Below, one piece after another: positions 12,307-22,712 of a stretch of 64,000 bases of DNA. The first letter of the stretch is position 1; each line of letters opens with the position of its first letter. The notes beneath the pieces are model-generated. The model was not told the DNA's origin, did no database searches, and saw nothing but the letters and a program-made list of their open reading frames with translations. Source of the DNA: Smallanthus sonchifolius. Lineage: Eukaryota > Streptophyta > Magnoliopsida > Asterales > Asteraceae. Both the position numbers and the translations under genes were made by a program. The stretch spans positions 73,306,260 through 73,370,259 of the forward strand of contig CM042032.1 in NCBI GenBank assembly GCA_023525975.1, in the 5' to 3' direction.

Positions 12307-14445
12307 TGTAACATTTCTGATTTTTACTTATTTGCAATTCAATGTAACACGTTCAAACCCGTTCTAGTGCAATATTTTATGTTATTCGTAAATTCAATTT
12401 GAACTCTAACGCATGGAAATTCTCAAATTCTGTCTCACCTTTTCTCAAAATTTCTATACAAATGCATACATATATATATTTAGGCATGCATAAGTAAACA
12501 TACACGTACATACATCATACAAATACATACATGCAACCATACGCGATGATTTGAACCCTAACCGCCTAAACACTTGAACCCTCGAACCTTGAACCCCGCC
12601 TTTTGATCTTAAACTCGTAAATGTAAATGGATCGACTTATAAAAGTCAGAATTGAAACAAGACCCCTAAGAAATCGACCTGTTTGACTTTCAAAAGTCAA
12701 ACAGGGCCAAATCCTCCCAATCCAAGCCATGGTTTGGATCCAATTGAGTCTCGTGGGTTTTATCTCGTGTACATATAATAAATCAACCCATATCTCCGAG
12801 CCTTTTTCGCAAAAGCTTAAAACCAGGCCCATCCCCCTTGTTCTTTCATGTTAATACGAACCCGAATCACTTAAACTACAAGTATTAGTCCTTTGGCCCA
12901 GTGGTTTACTCGTCCGACCCACACAACTCAGACCCGGGTTCGAGTCTCTGCGGTCTGTTTATTTTTTTTAACCCGTTTTAAAGCTCCAAAAAAATGTAAA
13001 AAAATTATTTTTATAAAACCAACGTTTATTAGAATGGAATAAAACCATATTTACAATTTTTGCATAAAAGGCTATATTTTTTTTAATATAATTGTTAATT
13101 AATCAATTTAAATTACATATTTTTGGGATAATTCATTTAACAAATATTATAAATTTTATGACAAAGCTTCCTAAATGCTTCTTGCAAGGTTTATAAATTT
13201 AAATTATATATGTAAAACTAATAAAACTATATCTAAATATATATAGTTCTATATGTTTAAATAACACATATAAATTTTTAATTAAAGTTATTTATTTTAA
13301 AATACCCATTTCAAATGATAAATAAATAAATAAATTTATTTATTATTTATATAAAATACTTTTACAAACACACTTAGAGTTCGAATTAGATTTAAGGTTA
13401 TTATTGTGAACAAATATCTATACTTCTTTATAAATAAATAAATAAAGTGAAAATTATTTATTTAAATTTTAAATATAATTTGAACACTATTTTTCTAACT
13501 AAATAAATAAATAATAACTAATTGATTTATTTAGTTATTCAAACTCAAACCCTAACTCAATTATTTTAAAACTATTCATTTCACTTTCTCATTTTATAAA
13601 ACAACCTTTTTTACACACATCTATTTCAATCATAGACTTAGACGTAGACTATGGTACACAATATTAATTTAATATATTTTACATACTAGGTTAACGTTGT
13701 GAGTTACAAGGATCACTTTGCTATCTAGCTTCGCGTGTTAACTACGCCTTTAAATCAGGTGAGTATTACAAAACCCATTTTCCTCTTTTACGCTTTTTGG
13801 GGTGATTCATGAATTTTATACAAACAATAGGTTACATTTACACAAACTACACAAACACAAATCCTATTTACATTCATGTGTGCAAATTTGAGCTTTATGT
13901 TTGAGTGCTAGGTGTGTTAACTTTTGTGTGCAAATTATGTGCAATCATTAACTATTTAAGCCGACGGTTAACAATGATAGATCTATTGAGTCTGACAAAC
14001 CCACCCAGATTGGGGTGATTGTTACCGACAACACAATTTACATGCTAGTTACAAAGGTTTGATTGTACTTTAGTTACACAATAGCTGCTCCCCATAAATG
14101 CCTTATTTATCATGACATGTAAGGATTTGCTTATTCATATTTATACACTATCTATGTACAAACCTATGTATCATCACCAACTTTTTAGTTGACCCTATTT
14201 TATTCATGTTTCAGGTGCTAACATGTGAATTTGAGCAAGACATGCTACACTTAAGTTGGACCTAGTTAATTTAAATTCAAAGAACAATTTGTATTTTTAT
14301 TTATGTACTTGTTGAATTTTTCTATTTGTGTTTGAATGGTTTGAAATGAAACTGATGATTAAATATTGAAATCTAGTGAACCTTGTGCTCATGAACAGTC
14401 TACATGTCCCGCCCCGACGTTTTCGTCGTCGGTTGGGGTGTGACA
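12307..14445 (+). repeat. 3' LTR of the inner gypsy
   Basis: It is 2139 bp, near-collinear with 4800-6941, ends TGTGACA and is followed at once by the TSD CTAGC (14446-14450). Confidence 0.95.
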
Positions 14446-14450
14446 CTAGC

Positions 14451-15290
14451 GATCATTACAAGAAGCCACGTCTTGACATGAGTACGGCATATCACCCACA
14501 AACAGATGTTCAAAGTGAAAGGACCATTCAAACTTTAGAAGATATGCTCCGTGCTTATGTAATCAATTTCGGAGGAAATTGGGATACTCTTTTACCGTTG
14601 GCTGAGTTTTCGTATAATAACAGTTACCATACCAGCATTAAAGTCGCTCCGTTTGAGGCTTTGTATGGTCGAAAGTTTCGTTCACCGCTATGTTGAGCGG
14701 AGGTTGGCGACAAGCATTTAACTGGTCCTGAGGTCATTCAGGAAACCACTGACAAGATTTTCAAAATCAAAGATCGTCTGAAAGCCGCCCGTGATAGACA
14801 AAAGACTTACGCGGATAATAGACGAAGACCATTAGAATTCTAAGTTGGGGACCGGGTCATGTTGAAGGTCTCACCTTGGAAAGGAGTTGCAAGGTTTGGC
14901 AACCGTGGCAAGCTTAACCCTAGGTACATTGGACCATTTGAAATATTGGCTAGGGTTGGCCCTGTGGCATACAAGCTCAAGTTACCACAAGAACTAAGCA
15001 ATGTACATGATACGTTTCATGTGTCAAATCTCAAGAAGTATTTATCAGACAAAACGTTAATCATATCGTCTGGTGAGGTTCACATAGGTGACAAACCACA
15101 CCCTGTTCAGGAACCTATTGAAATCACTGACTGAAAAGTCCCGGGAACAGAGCGTAACCGTATTGAATTGGTTAAGGTATGATAGAACTCGAAGCGTGAC
15201 CCAAAGGAGACATGGGAACACGAAGATCATATGAAAATCGAGTACGACACCTTATTCACGAATACACCAATTCAAGATAACATCAATTGA
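14451..15290 (+). pseudogene. Remainder of outer gypsy integrase
   Basis: This continues the frame cut at 4794: STAYHPQTDVQSERTIQ (third catalytic acidic residue) near 14480, then FSYNNSYHTSIKVAPFEALYGRK. The C-terminal part has VGDRVMLKVSPWKG near 14846 and HVSNLKKYL near 15017. Stops are seen near 14693, 14841, 15132 and 15180. The coding end is followed by CGGGACGAAATTC and the polypurine tract. Confidence 0.88.
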
Positions 15291-16382
15291 ATTTCGGGAC
15301 GAAATTCTTTTTAACATGGGGAGAATATGACACCCAGTATTTCAGGTCAAGATCCAAATTCATAATGGCACGTTCATACTTTATATTTTCTGAAATTTAA
15401 TTTTGATAAGGTACTGTCAAGGAATCTAGCAAAAGAACCCATGTTATATGTTAGTAATTTTAAGAATTACTAGGAAATAAACGATTATAACCCGTATTAT
15501 ATGGTTGTTGGTGATTAACAAGATTTTATTCAAGTAAAGTCTAGAGACACGCTTTAACATAAAAACATAAATATTGGTGACTAAACTTTTAAAAGTTAAC
15601 ATAAAAATGTTTATTACATGGTCATAAGATATTTTTATGTGTGTACGTTTATTTTATAGTTAGGATAATAACTACATCGGGTTTGACTAGTAAACTATTG
15701 AGACTAGGCAGTCAACAATAATATATAAAGTTAATTGATCATTAAGAGTCCTACATCGTGTATTAAATCACGGGATCACTTACCGGTATACACTACCTAA
15801 ATACCATCTACCTAAACATGTGAATGATGACACTTGAAATGACAAGACCCAACCCCCACCCCTCTAACTCCTCTTTCGGCCGAACACAAGTGGGGCCACC
15901 CACATGCACCATCAAACCTTCCATGTGCCACTCTGTGTCATTAGGACCATACCCATTCAACCCAAAATCTAGCCATGAGTTACATCCATCAAATCCATCA
16001 TTCTATGCCATGATGATAGTGTGTAGAACACTCAAACTCTCACCTTCTTTCTCTATATATATCGATACATATGCACACACCTACACATTTACTCTTTCAA
16101 AATCCAAGAACACAAGTTGAGAGGGAATTAGCTAGAGAAGTGGAGATTCAAAGAAGTCTTGAAGGTTTAAGAGTCGGTTTTCCTAGTGTATCGAGTCATC
16201 ATCCCTTTCTACTCGTAAATCTTCACCTAGCTTGTCTAGTGATATGAAACCGACACCACTTCTCATCTTTATCTTTTATTTTCTACTTTGAAGCTCGTTG
16301 TTCACCATGAAAATAAAGGATTTAAAAGAGTAAAGAGTTTTACAAAGGTTAACTTAAGTAAGTTTTAAAAAAACTAAAGATT

Positions 16383-16384
<2 letters not shown>

Positions 16385-16419
<35 letters not shown>

Positions 16420-16544
16420 GGCCGAAATTTTGTATGTATATTTTTGTTGTTTTGAACATATGATGATAAGTGTGGTTAGTAGTCTAAAGTATGGTTAACA
16501 CTTGATAAAAATACTAGAACACATATGCATACATGTAGAAATCG

Positions 16545-16591
<47 letters not shown>
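16385..16591. repeat. Two (TA)n microsatellites
   Basis: Pure or nearly pure TA runs lie at 16385-16416 and about 16547-16591 within the outer gypsy 3' LTR. They are not seen in the truncated 5' LTR because that part is missing. Confidence 0.9.
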
Positions 16592-17599
16592 GCATATGTG
16601 TGTTTATAGTTTACTAGCTCGAAAGAATTATTAAGTACAAGAACATGAATATGTATAAGTTATTGCAAAGATAATATTTATTTTTGATATACGTAACAAG
16701 TCACCAATATGGAAACATAATATTTTCTCAGAAAGTATGTAAACGTCTAGGCTGGAATAATAATCACCAACGAGTCGTCACATAAAAACACTGTTTTACT
16801 AAAAAAAAAAAAGACGTACTTAACGGACTCATTAAGTCGGGTGAACAACTTGCATTTAAGACGGGTAGTCTTAACAGCTTAGTACCCTTGTGTGATTAGA
16901 GTACGGATAGGCAGGAATTGTTAGCACATTGTTATTTGATAGGATTCCATCGGACACAAGGTGAGTTCACGGCCCCCTTTTAGCTTTCTACTGTTTTGTA
17001 AACATCAGGGGAGAAACATACTTACTTGTTATATTTTGAAAACATGAAATACATTTACTTACACGTTTGACGACATGAACATTCTGGTATAACTCTTTAA
17101 GAGTTTCACTATCCCCTTTTTCTAGTTTTGAAATGTTTTGGGGAGGAAAACATATTTGTAACGATTTTCATATAATGAAAGAACAAATACCAGACCGTAT
17201 GTGTACATGGGGAACAATAGCGCGCTAAAAGTCCTTGGAACAAAATTAACATTTTGTAACCATTAGCTATGGTCTTAGCCTGAGATTATATGAATAGTAC
17301 TATTGGGGGTGACGCCCCCGGTCAAGGTTAGTCGCGCTAACTGGGGTTCCATATGGCCAATTGACCGCATATCGTCTTATTCTCGTGGTATAGAGAGGGA
17401 AGGGCATTCATTTGTCATGGTTTGGTTACGGTATCATGTATTAACATATTATTATTTGTATTCCTAGCTAGTTTACAAATGGGGTCTGTCGGTCGTTCAT
17501 TCATGGTTCAATGCATTGGGTATTTATAAAGGGTTTAATGGGTCGGTTAAATACCCATGGTTCAATGCATTGGTTACTCATTTAAACTTATTTATGACG

Positions 17600-18170
17600 G
17601 TAATGTCATATGCATGTTTTCGGTTAAAACTACTTGTTTATAACGGTTAAGTCATGTATACGTTTTCGGGAAAAACTACATATTTTTATGACGGTTAAGT
17701 CATGTATACGTTTTCGGGGAAAACTACTTATTTTTATGACGGTTAAATCATATATATGTTTCCAGGGAAAACTACTTATTTTATAACGGTTAATTCATGT
17801 AAACGTTTCCAGGGAAAACTACTTATTTTATGACGGTTAAGTCATGTATACGTTTTGCGGGGAAAACTCCTTATTTTTATGACGGTTAAGTCATGTATAC
17901 GTTTTCGGGGGAAAACTACTTATTTTATGACTGTTAAGTCATGTATACGTTTACAGGGAAAGCTGCTTATTTTATGACGGTTAAGTCGTGGATACGTTTT
18001 CGGGGAAAAACTACTTATTTATGACGGTTAAGTCATGTATACGTTTACGGGGAAAACTATTTATTATTTATGACGATTAAGTCATGTATAGTTTTTCGGG
18101 GAAAACTACTTATTTTATGACGGTAAAGTTATGTACATGTTTTCGGGAAAAACTACTAGCACTGAAATAA
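17600..18170 (+). repeat. About twelve copies of the 48-bp LTR repeat
   Basis: Units start near 17607, 17650, 17698, 17747, 17793, 17840, 17889, 17938, 17985, 18028, 18079 and 18127. The last units match those of the 5' LTR (539-850) unit by unit, so the extra ones lie on the upstream side or were lost with the truncation there. Confidence 0.85.
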
Positions 18171-18486
18171 CTAACTCTGTGAACTCACCAACCTTTGTGT
18201 TGACACTTTCAAGTATGTTTCTCAGGTAACCCTTAGCCATGGCGCGGTTGTAATAGGCTAGCTATGCTGGATTAATTCATAGTAATTGGAAGGGCATAGA
18301 TTATCTAGTCTCAAGTCTAACGTTGATCTAGAAGAACTTAGATCATTGTATTACTTAGTTTTAGTAATCGTATATGTAATCAAGTCTTAGAAATCACTAT
18401 TACAGCTTCCGCTATCGTGTAATGAACCAATCGTTTCAACCTGTATTTATTTATTAAGTAAATAAATTTGGGGGTGTGAAATGTAG

Positions 18487-20677
18487 CCTCCTAGGTCAGT
18501 TACACTATTAACAGACATTAAGCAAGACATGCACACAACCCACCTGACCAAATATGGTACCTTGACACGGGTGCAAGTTCTCATATGACCAACTACACAG
18601 GTACTCTCTCGTCTCATTTAAATAATAGAATTTTTAATCATATTATCGTTGGCAATGGTTTCCAAATACCTATTCAAGGTACAGGTAATACTACACTCCA
18701 ATCTCCTTTCACCCCGTTTGAACTTAAAAACTTTCTTTATGCCCCGACCTTATCAAAAACTTATTATCTTCTAGACGTTTCACCACCGAAAATGACGTTT
18801 CAATAAAATTTGACCCATTTGCTTTTCTTGTGAAGGATTTCCACACGCGGATTCCTATTAACCGATGTAATAGCACCGAGCCTCTCTACCTGCTCACTCC
18901 CCCTGCCGACTGTCAAGATACATGTCATTCCCCATTCACAATTCTTTCTCAGGTATTTTGGCACCATGTTTAGGCCACCCGGGGTCTTCTTTACTACGTT
19001 TACTAAAGCAGAATATGACTATTAATTGTGGAAAAGTTAATTCTTCTTTCATTTGTCAATCTTGTGTATATGGAAAACAAATTAAACTCCTTGTTTCTAC
19101 TTCAATTACTTTTTCTCCTTTCGATATTATTCGTAGTGATCGGTGGACCTCCCCCATTGTTAGTTCGGGAGGACACTGCTATTACATTTTATTTCTAGAT
19201 GATAAAACAAATTACTTATGGACCTATCTTCTATGCACAAATCAGATGTCCATATAACCTTTATTACCTTTCATACACTAATTAAAACTAAATTCTAGTG
19301 TAATATTAAAAGTTTTCAGCGTGACAATGGCACTGAATACGCTAAGAATTCTTTTTACAATTTTTGCAATCAAAACGAAATGGTGTTTCGTTTTTATTGC
19401 CCTCACACTTCTTTTCAAAACGGGAAAGTCGAATGAAAATTTTGCTCAATTAATAATATTATTCGTACACTTCTCACAGATTCCCCGGTTCCCCCCACAT
19501 TTTAGCACCATGCTTTGCAAACAGCTACATACCTATTAAATATTCACCCCACTAAAACCAAAGCTTTTCAAACTCTCACTTCCCTTCTCTATCATTGACT
19601 CACCATCATCCTTCTTACAACCACCTTCCCACATTTGGTTGTTTATGCCTTCCCCATTACTCCCTCCACAACCATTCATAAACTCGAAACTCGCTCATCC
19701 TCTTATGTTTTTCTAAGTTACCCAACTAATCATCTAGGGTATAAATGTTTTGACCTTTCCACTTGAAAAATCATCATCTTTAGACACGTTGTCTCGATGA
19801 AATAGTTTTTCATTTCTCTTAACTTAATCCATCTCCTCCCTCCTATGAATTTCTTCACTCTCGACCTATGAATCCGAGACACACCCATATTTGTGGTCCA
19901 CCTCACCAACCCTAACTTCGTTGCCCCAAACCCAATCCCCTTCTCCCACCTCCCTTACGGCCCACACCAACTCCCCTTCTTCACATCCTACACCTACGAC
20001 CCACACCACTTAACCTACATCCCCTTCTAACTAAACGGCCCAAACCGATACCACATCATGACCCACGACCCTAACTAATTCTCCACCCAATGACCAAATT
20101 TTCAACATGATACCCCATTCACCCCATTCTGTTGTTACTCCTTCCAACCTTAATCCTACCACACCTCTCCTTTCACACATGATTCACAAAATATGCGGCC
20201 CACCCGACCTATGATAATCCGGTCAATGGCTAGGATCATTAAACCTAAACAGATTTTTAATCTCAATAAATCTACCATCAAACACACCTCGTAACCCCAA
20301 CGAGGCATTCTCTAGTCCCGTTTGGAAACATGTCATGATCAATAAATTCACTGCTCTTGTTGACAATAAGATGTGGGATCTCATACCACGTGATCCGCAT
20401 ATGAATATAATCCGATGCATGTGGATTTTTAAACATAAAACCAACTCTAACGGGTCACTTGAAAGTTATAAGGCCCGTCTTGTTTCTGATGGCAAGTCCC
20501 AACATGAGGGGTGGACCGTGGAGAAAATTTTAGCCCCGTTGTTAAGCCCGCTACAATCCATACCGTTCTCAGCATCGCAATTTCTCACTCATGGCCAATT
20601 TACAATTGGACTTGAAAAACACATTTCTACACAGGCACTTAGCCGAAACTGTTTATATGCACCAACCGATGGGGTTC
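18487..20677 (+). pseudogene. Broken copia pol: protease, integrase, start of reverse transcriptase
   Basis: The protease motif WYLDTGASSHM is near 18560. A GAG-pre-integrase-like segment (VLGHPGSSLLRLL near 18970) is followed by a zinc CX2C remnant (CQSCVYGKQ near 19061). Integrase has the first catalytic Asp near 19138, RDNGTEY near 19322 and the damaged QNGKSNE near 19417. The reverse transcriptase N-half has MWDLIPRDP near 20371 and YKARLVSDG near 20470. Frames break many times. The left end is cut by the outer gypsy LTR and the right end by the intact gypsy at 20678. An internal stretch at 19560-20330 has no clear motif. This is a dead element. Confidence 0.9.
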
Positions 20678-21188
20678 TGTAAGGCCCCAAACCCGGGAGG
20701 CCTCACTTATTGGATTTACTCATTCACAAGCAGTTCTTAAACATGAATATCAGATAACGCAGCGGAATTTCATTTAAACATAACTTAATCGTTGTTCATA
20801 CATGCGGAAGCGTAAACATAGTTTAAAACATATTTACATCATAACTAAACATAACGGGATGCCAGTCTTCAAAAGCAGTCGGGTAACTCTTCATCTCTAG
20901 CCAAGCCTCACCGTCCATCCTCAGAACCTACCTTAACCTGAATGTGTACACTTAAAAACGTCAGCTACGCTGGTGAGTTCTAGTTTTCGTTCGTTTTAAG
21001 AAATGGTTCATCATTCAAACATTCAATAGGGTTTAACATTCGTATAAGAAAACAGGGCCTTTCATTCGTAAACCTTCGCATATTTAAACACAATCATTTG
21101 TTTAAAATATTAACATTCATTTAAGTCATACATTATTATCTAAATCTGTATCGTTACGCGTCTCTATGTCCCCGTAGGAACTTTTAAT

Positions 21189-21377
21189 GTTGTGGGCAAC
21201 CGTTACGTATCGCCGTCATTGCCACAACCATACCACTACGTTGGGTCAACCGTTACGTATCGCCGTCATTGCCCAACCCTTCAATGCGTGGGGTCAACCG
21301 TTACGTATCGCCGTCATTGCCCAACACGCATCTTTCCTTTGGAAATCAACCGTTACGTATCGCCGTCATTGATTTCC
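21189..21377 (-). repeat. Four hairpins with one loop and changing stems (3' LTR)
   Basis: Four copies of the loop CCGTTACGTATCGCCGTCA start at 21200, 21250, 21298 and 21350. The flanking arms differ between copies but pair within each: GTTGTGGGCAA/TTGCCACAAC, GTTGGGTCAA/TTGCCCAAC, ATGCGTGGGGTCAA/TTGCCCAACACGCAT and GGAAATCAA/TTGATTTCC. The first three keep one extra base in the left arm before CAA. More hairpins follow: GAGTAAC-CGTC-GTTACTC (21414-21431) and CTGGGAAT-CAC-ATTCCCAG (21535-21553). Confidence 0.85.
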
Positions 21378-22025
21378 CATTACCTCGTTCGCTTAGGATG
21401 ATCGTCATCACCCGAGTAACCGTCGTTACTCCCATACCAGTTGTACAACATCAAAACCATTGACATGCCACAAAGACATTGCCCATGTTGTTCTTGTGGT
21501 AACTATGGCTCACTGTCCATAATCTACCACAAGGCTGGGAATCACATTCCCAGACTTCATTCGTCAATTCCATTCATTCGACAGATTAGATATGTAATGA
21601 CTTCTTTAAAACCTTTGCCCATATTTGTTTTCTTTTCATAAAACCTTTCCTTCACTTTCAAAACCCTTTTACCTTTGCATTAAACCATTTCTTTATAACA
21701 TTCGTTCGTAAACATTTCGTTCATAAACTTTCTTTTCATAAATCCTTCGTTCCAAATCATTTCCTTTCGTAAACGTAGTTTTATAAAAATCATTTTATAA
21801 AACAGCATTTCATACGTGTACACACCAGCCCGAAAACATTATATAAAAACATTTAAAAGAGGGCTTCTAGAACTCACCTTATAAGCTAGTCTCGGTTGTC
21901 CTAATCAAGGGTCCAACCACGTCACTTCCGATCTGAATTGAGTAGTTACATACACATCAGACCATTACCGACTCTAACGGTTTAACCCTTCTAAACATAC
22001 TAACTTTACTTAACCAGTCTGATGT

Positions 22026-22213
22026 CTGCCCACTTAGCAAGTGCGCAGACCCTGCTGCCTGCGCACTTAGCAAGTGCGCAGACCCTGCCTCCTGCGCACT
22101 TAGCAAGTGCGCAGGTCCTTCCTCCTGCGCACTTAGCAAGTGCGCAGGTTCCTCCTCCTGCGCACTTAGCAAGTGTGCAGGACCTGCTCCGTGCGCACTT
22201 GCTAAGTGCGCAC
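22026..22213 (-). repeat. Six 33-bp-period palindromes in the 3' LTR
   Basis: Units start at 22026, 22059, 22092, 22125, 22158 and 22191. Each is an inverted repeat with 10-bp arms CTGCGCACTT and AAGTGCGCAG around AGC. The last has GTG/CAC ends and the core flipped. The exact 33-bp period keeps several frames open by accident and explains the Ala/Leu-rich open frames here. Confidence 0.92.
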
Positions 22214-22566
22214 GACCTGTTCTTCGTGAAAAACCCTAACTTTCGCATTCGGTCTGATCATGTAAAGATCCCGAACATGTTGCATCCAAAACGTTCGTTT
22301 TCCATTAAGGAATTCGATTCTATGATTATCTTTCAGTTTCATCCACAAAAACGTCCGATTTTCACCCAAGACCCGAAAACCCAAAAACGAACTAAAAACT
22401 CAGATTTAGGTCGGATCGTTACCTGAATCGAGCTTCTGATCTGGAGGTTCTTCTCACGAGTGCAAGAGACACGAGCGGGTGTAATCTTGTGCGATTCCGA
22501 CACTTTCTCTCTCTACGGTTTTCTCTCTCTAGAATTGCAAATGAGAGAAACATGTGGTGACCCTGG

Positions 22567-22576
22567 CTATTTATAG
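22567..22576 (-). promoter_or_regulatory. LTR TATA box of the intact gypsy (3' LTR copy)
   Basis: CTATAAATAG on the minus strand lies about 100 bp into the LTR; the matching copy in the 5' LTR is at 29520-29529 and would drive the element. Transcription would start about 30 bp further, placing the palindrome array and hairpins downstream of it. The start site is inferred. Confidence 0.7.
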
Positions 22577-22672
22577 GGGAGACCTCCCCAAGCCCGGTTC
22601 GCGACTGACCCGGCCCGACTTCGGCCCGCTTGAACTCGTTAACTTTATTTCTCGACATTTTGGGATGTTACA

Positions 22673-22690
22673 AGTCTACCCCCCTTATAA
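22673..22690 (-). promoter_or_regulatory. Polypurine tract of the intact gypsy
   Basis: The minus strand reads AAGGGGGGTAGACTT directly before the LTR start TGTAACATCCC. Confidence 0.8.
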
Positions 22691-22712
22691 TAGGTTTCGT
22701 CCCCGAAACCTA

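Larger units (their letters stand above)
4800..14445 (+). mobile_element. Inner Ty3/gypsy element inserted in integrase of the outer one
   Basis: The complete 9646-bp insertion has two LTRs (4800-6941 and 12307-14445), both TGTAAC...TGACA, flanked by the 5-bp TSD CTAGC (4795-4799 and 14446-14450). The outer integrase reading resumes directly after it. The LTRs differ at scattered positions, a few per cent by eye (not counted exactly), so it is older than the element at 20678. A C-terminal chromodomain-like segment suggests the Tekay/Del branch of chromoviruses. Frameshifts, stops and an LTR-tail insertion make it non-autonomous. Confidence 0.95.
536..18481 (+). mobile_element. Outer Ty3/gypsy element, decayed, split by a second gypsy
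   Basis: The parts are a truncated 5' LTR (536-1177), primer-binding site (1181), degraded gag region, broken pol (2810-4794), an inserted gypsy (4800-14445), the rest of integrase (14451-15290), a polypurine tract (about 15315-15327) and a 3' LTR (15328-18481). Pol has many stops and cannot work. The element lies inside a copia element whose protease and integrase coding starts just after 18481. Its left TSD is not testable because a foreign LTR replaces the 5' end of its 5' LTR. Confidence 0.8.
15328..18481 (+). repeat. 3' LTR of the outer gypsy
   Basis: It is about 3154 bp, starts TGACACCC after the purine tract ACATGGGGAGAATA and ends GGGGTGTGAAA. It contains two (TA)n tracts (16385-16416 and about 16547-16591) and the 48-bp array. 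A TATA-like TCTCTATATATATC near 16048 could be its promoter. The small open frame at 15824-16120 has no recognisable protein. Confidence 0.85.
20678..22672 (-). repeat. 3' LTR of the intact gypsy
   Basis: It is 1995 bp. Read in element sense (22672 down to 20678) it has a TATA box, a 33-bp-period palindrome array and a run of hairpins. The last bases read CCCGGGTTTGGGGCCTTACA. Confidence 0.95.

Noticed and set aside
15824..16120. 98-codon open frame in the outer gypsy 3' LTR
   Set aside because: Low-complexity content, inside an LTR upstream of a TATA-like site, with no recognisable domain.
21187..21463. Three overlapping short open frames in the 3' LTR
   Set aside because: Frames of the hairpin repeats, repeated unchanged in the other LTR; not genes.
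22022..22426. Long open frames rich in Ala/Leu/Ser/Gln on both strands over the palindrome array (also 28975-29379 and 58627-58830)
   Set aside because: They arise because the repeat period (33 bp) is a multiple of three and lacks stops; they lie inside LTR leaders and have no protein features.
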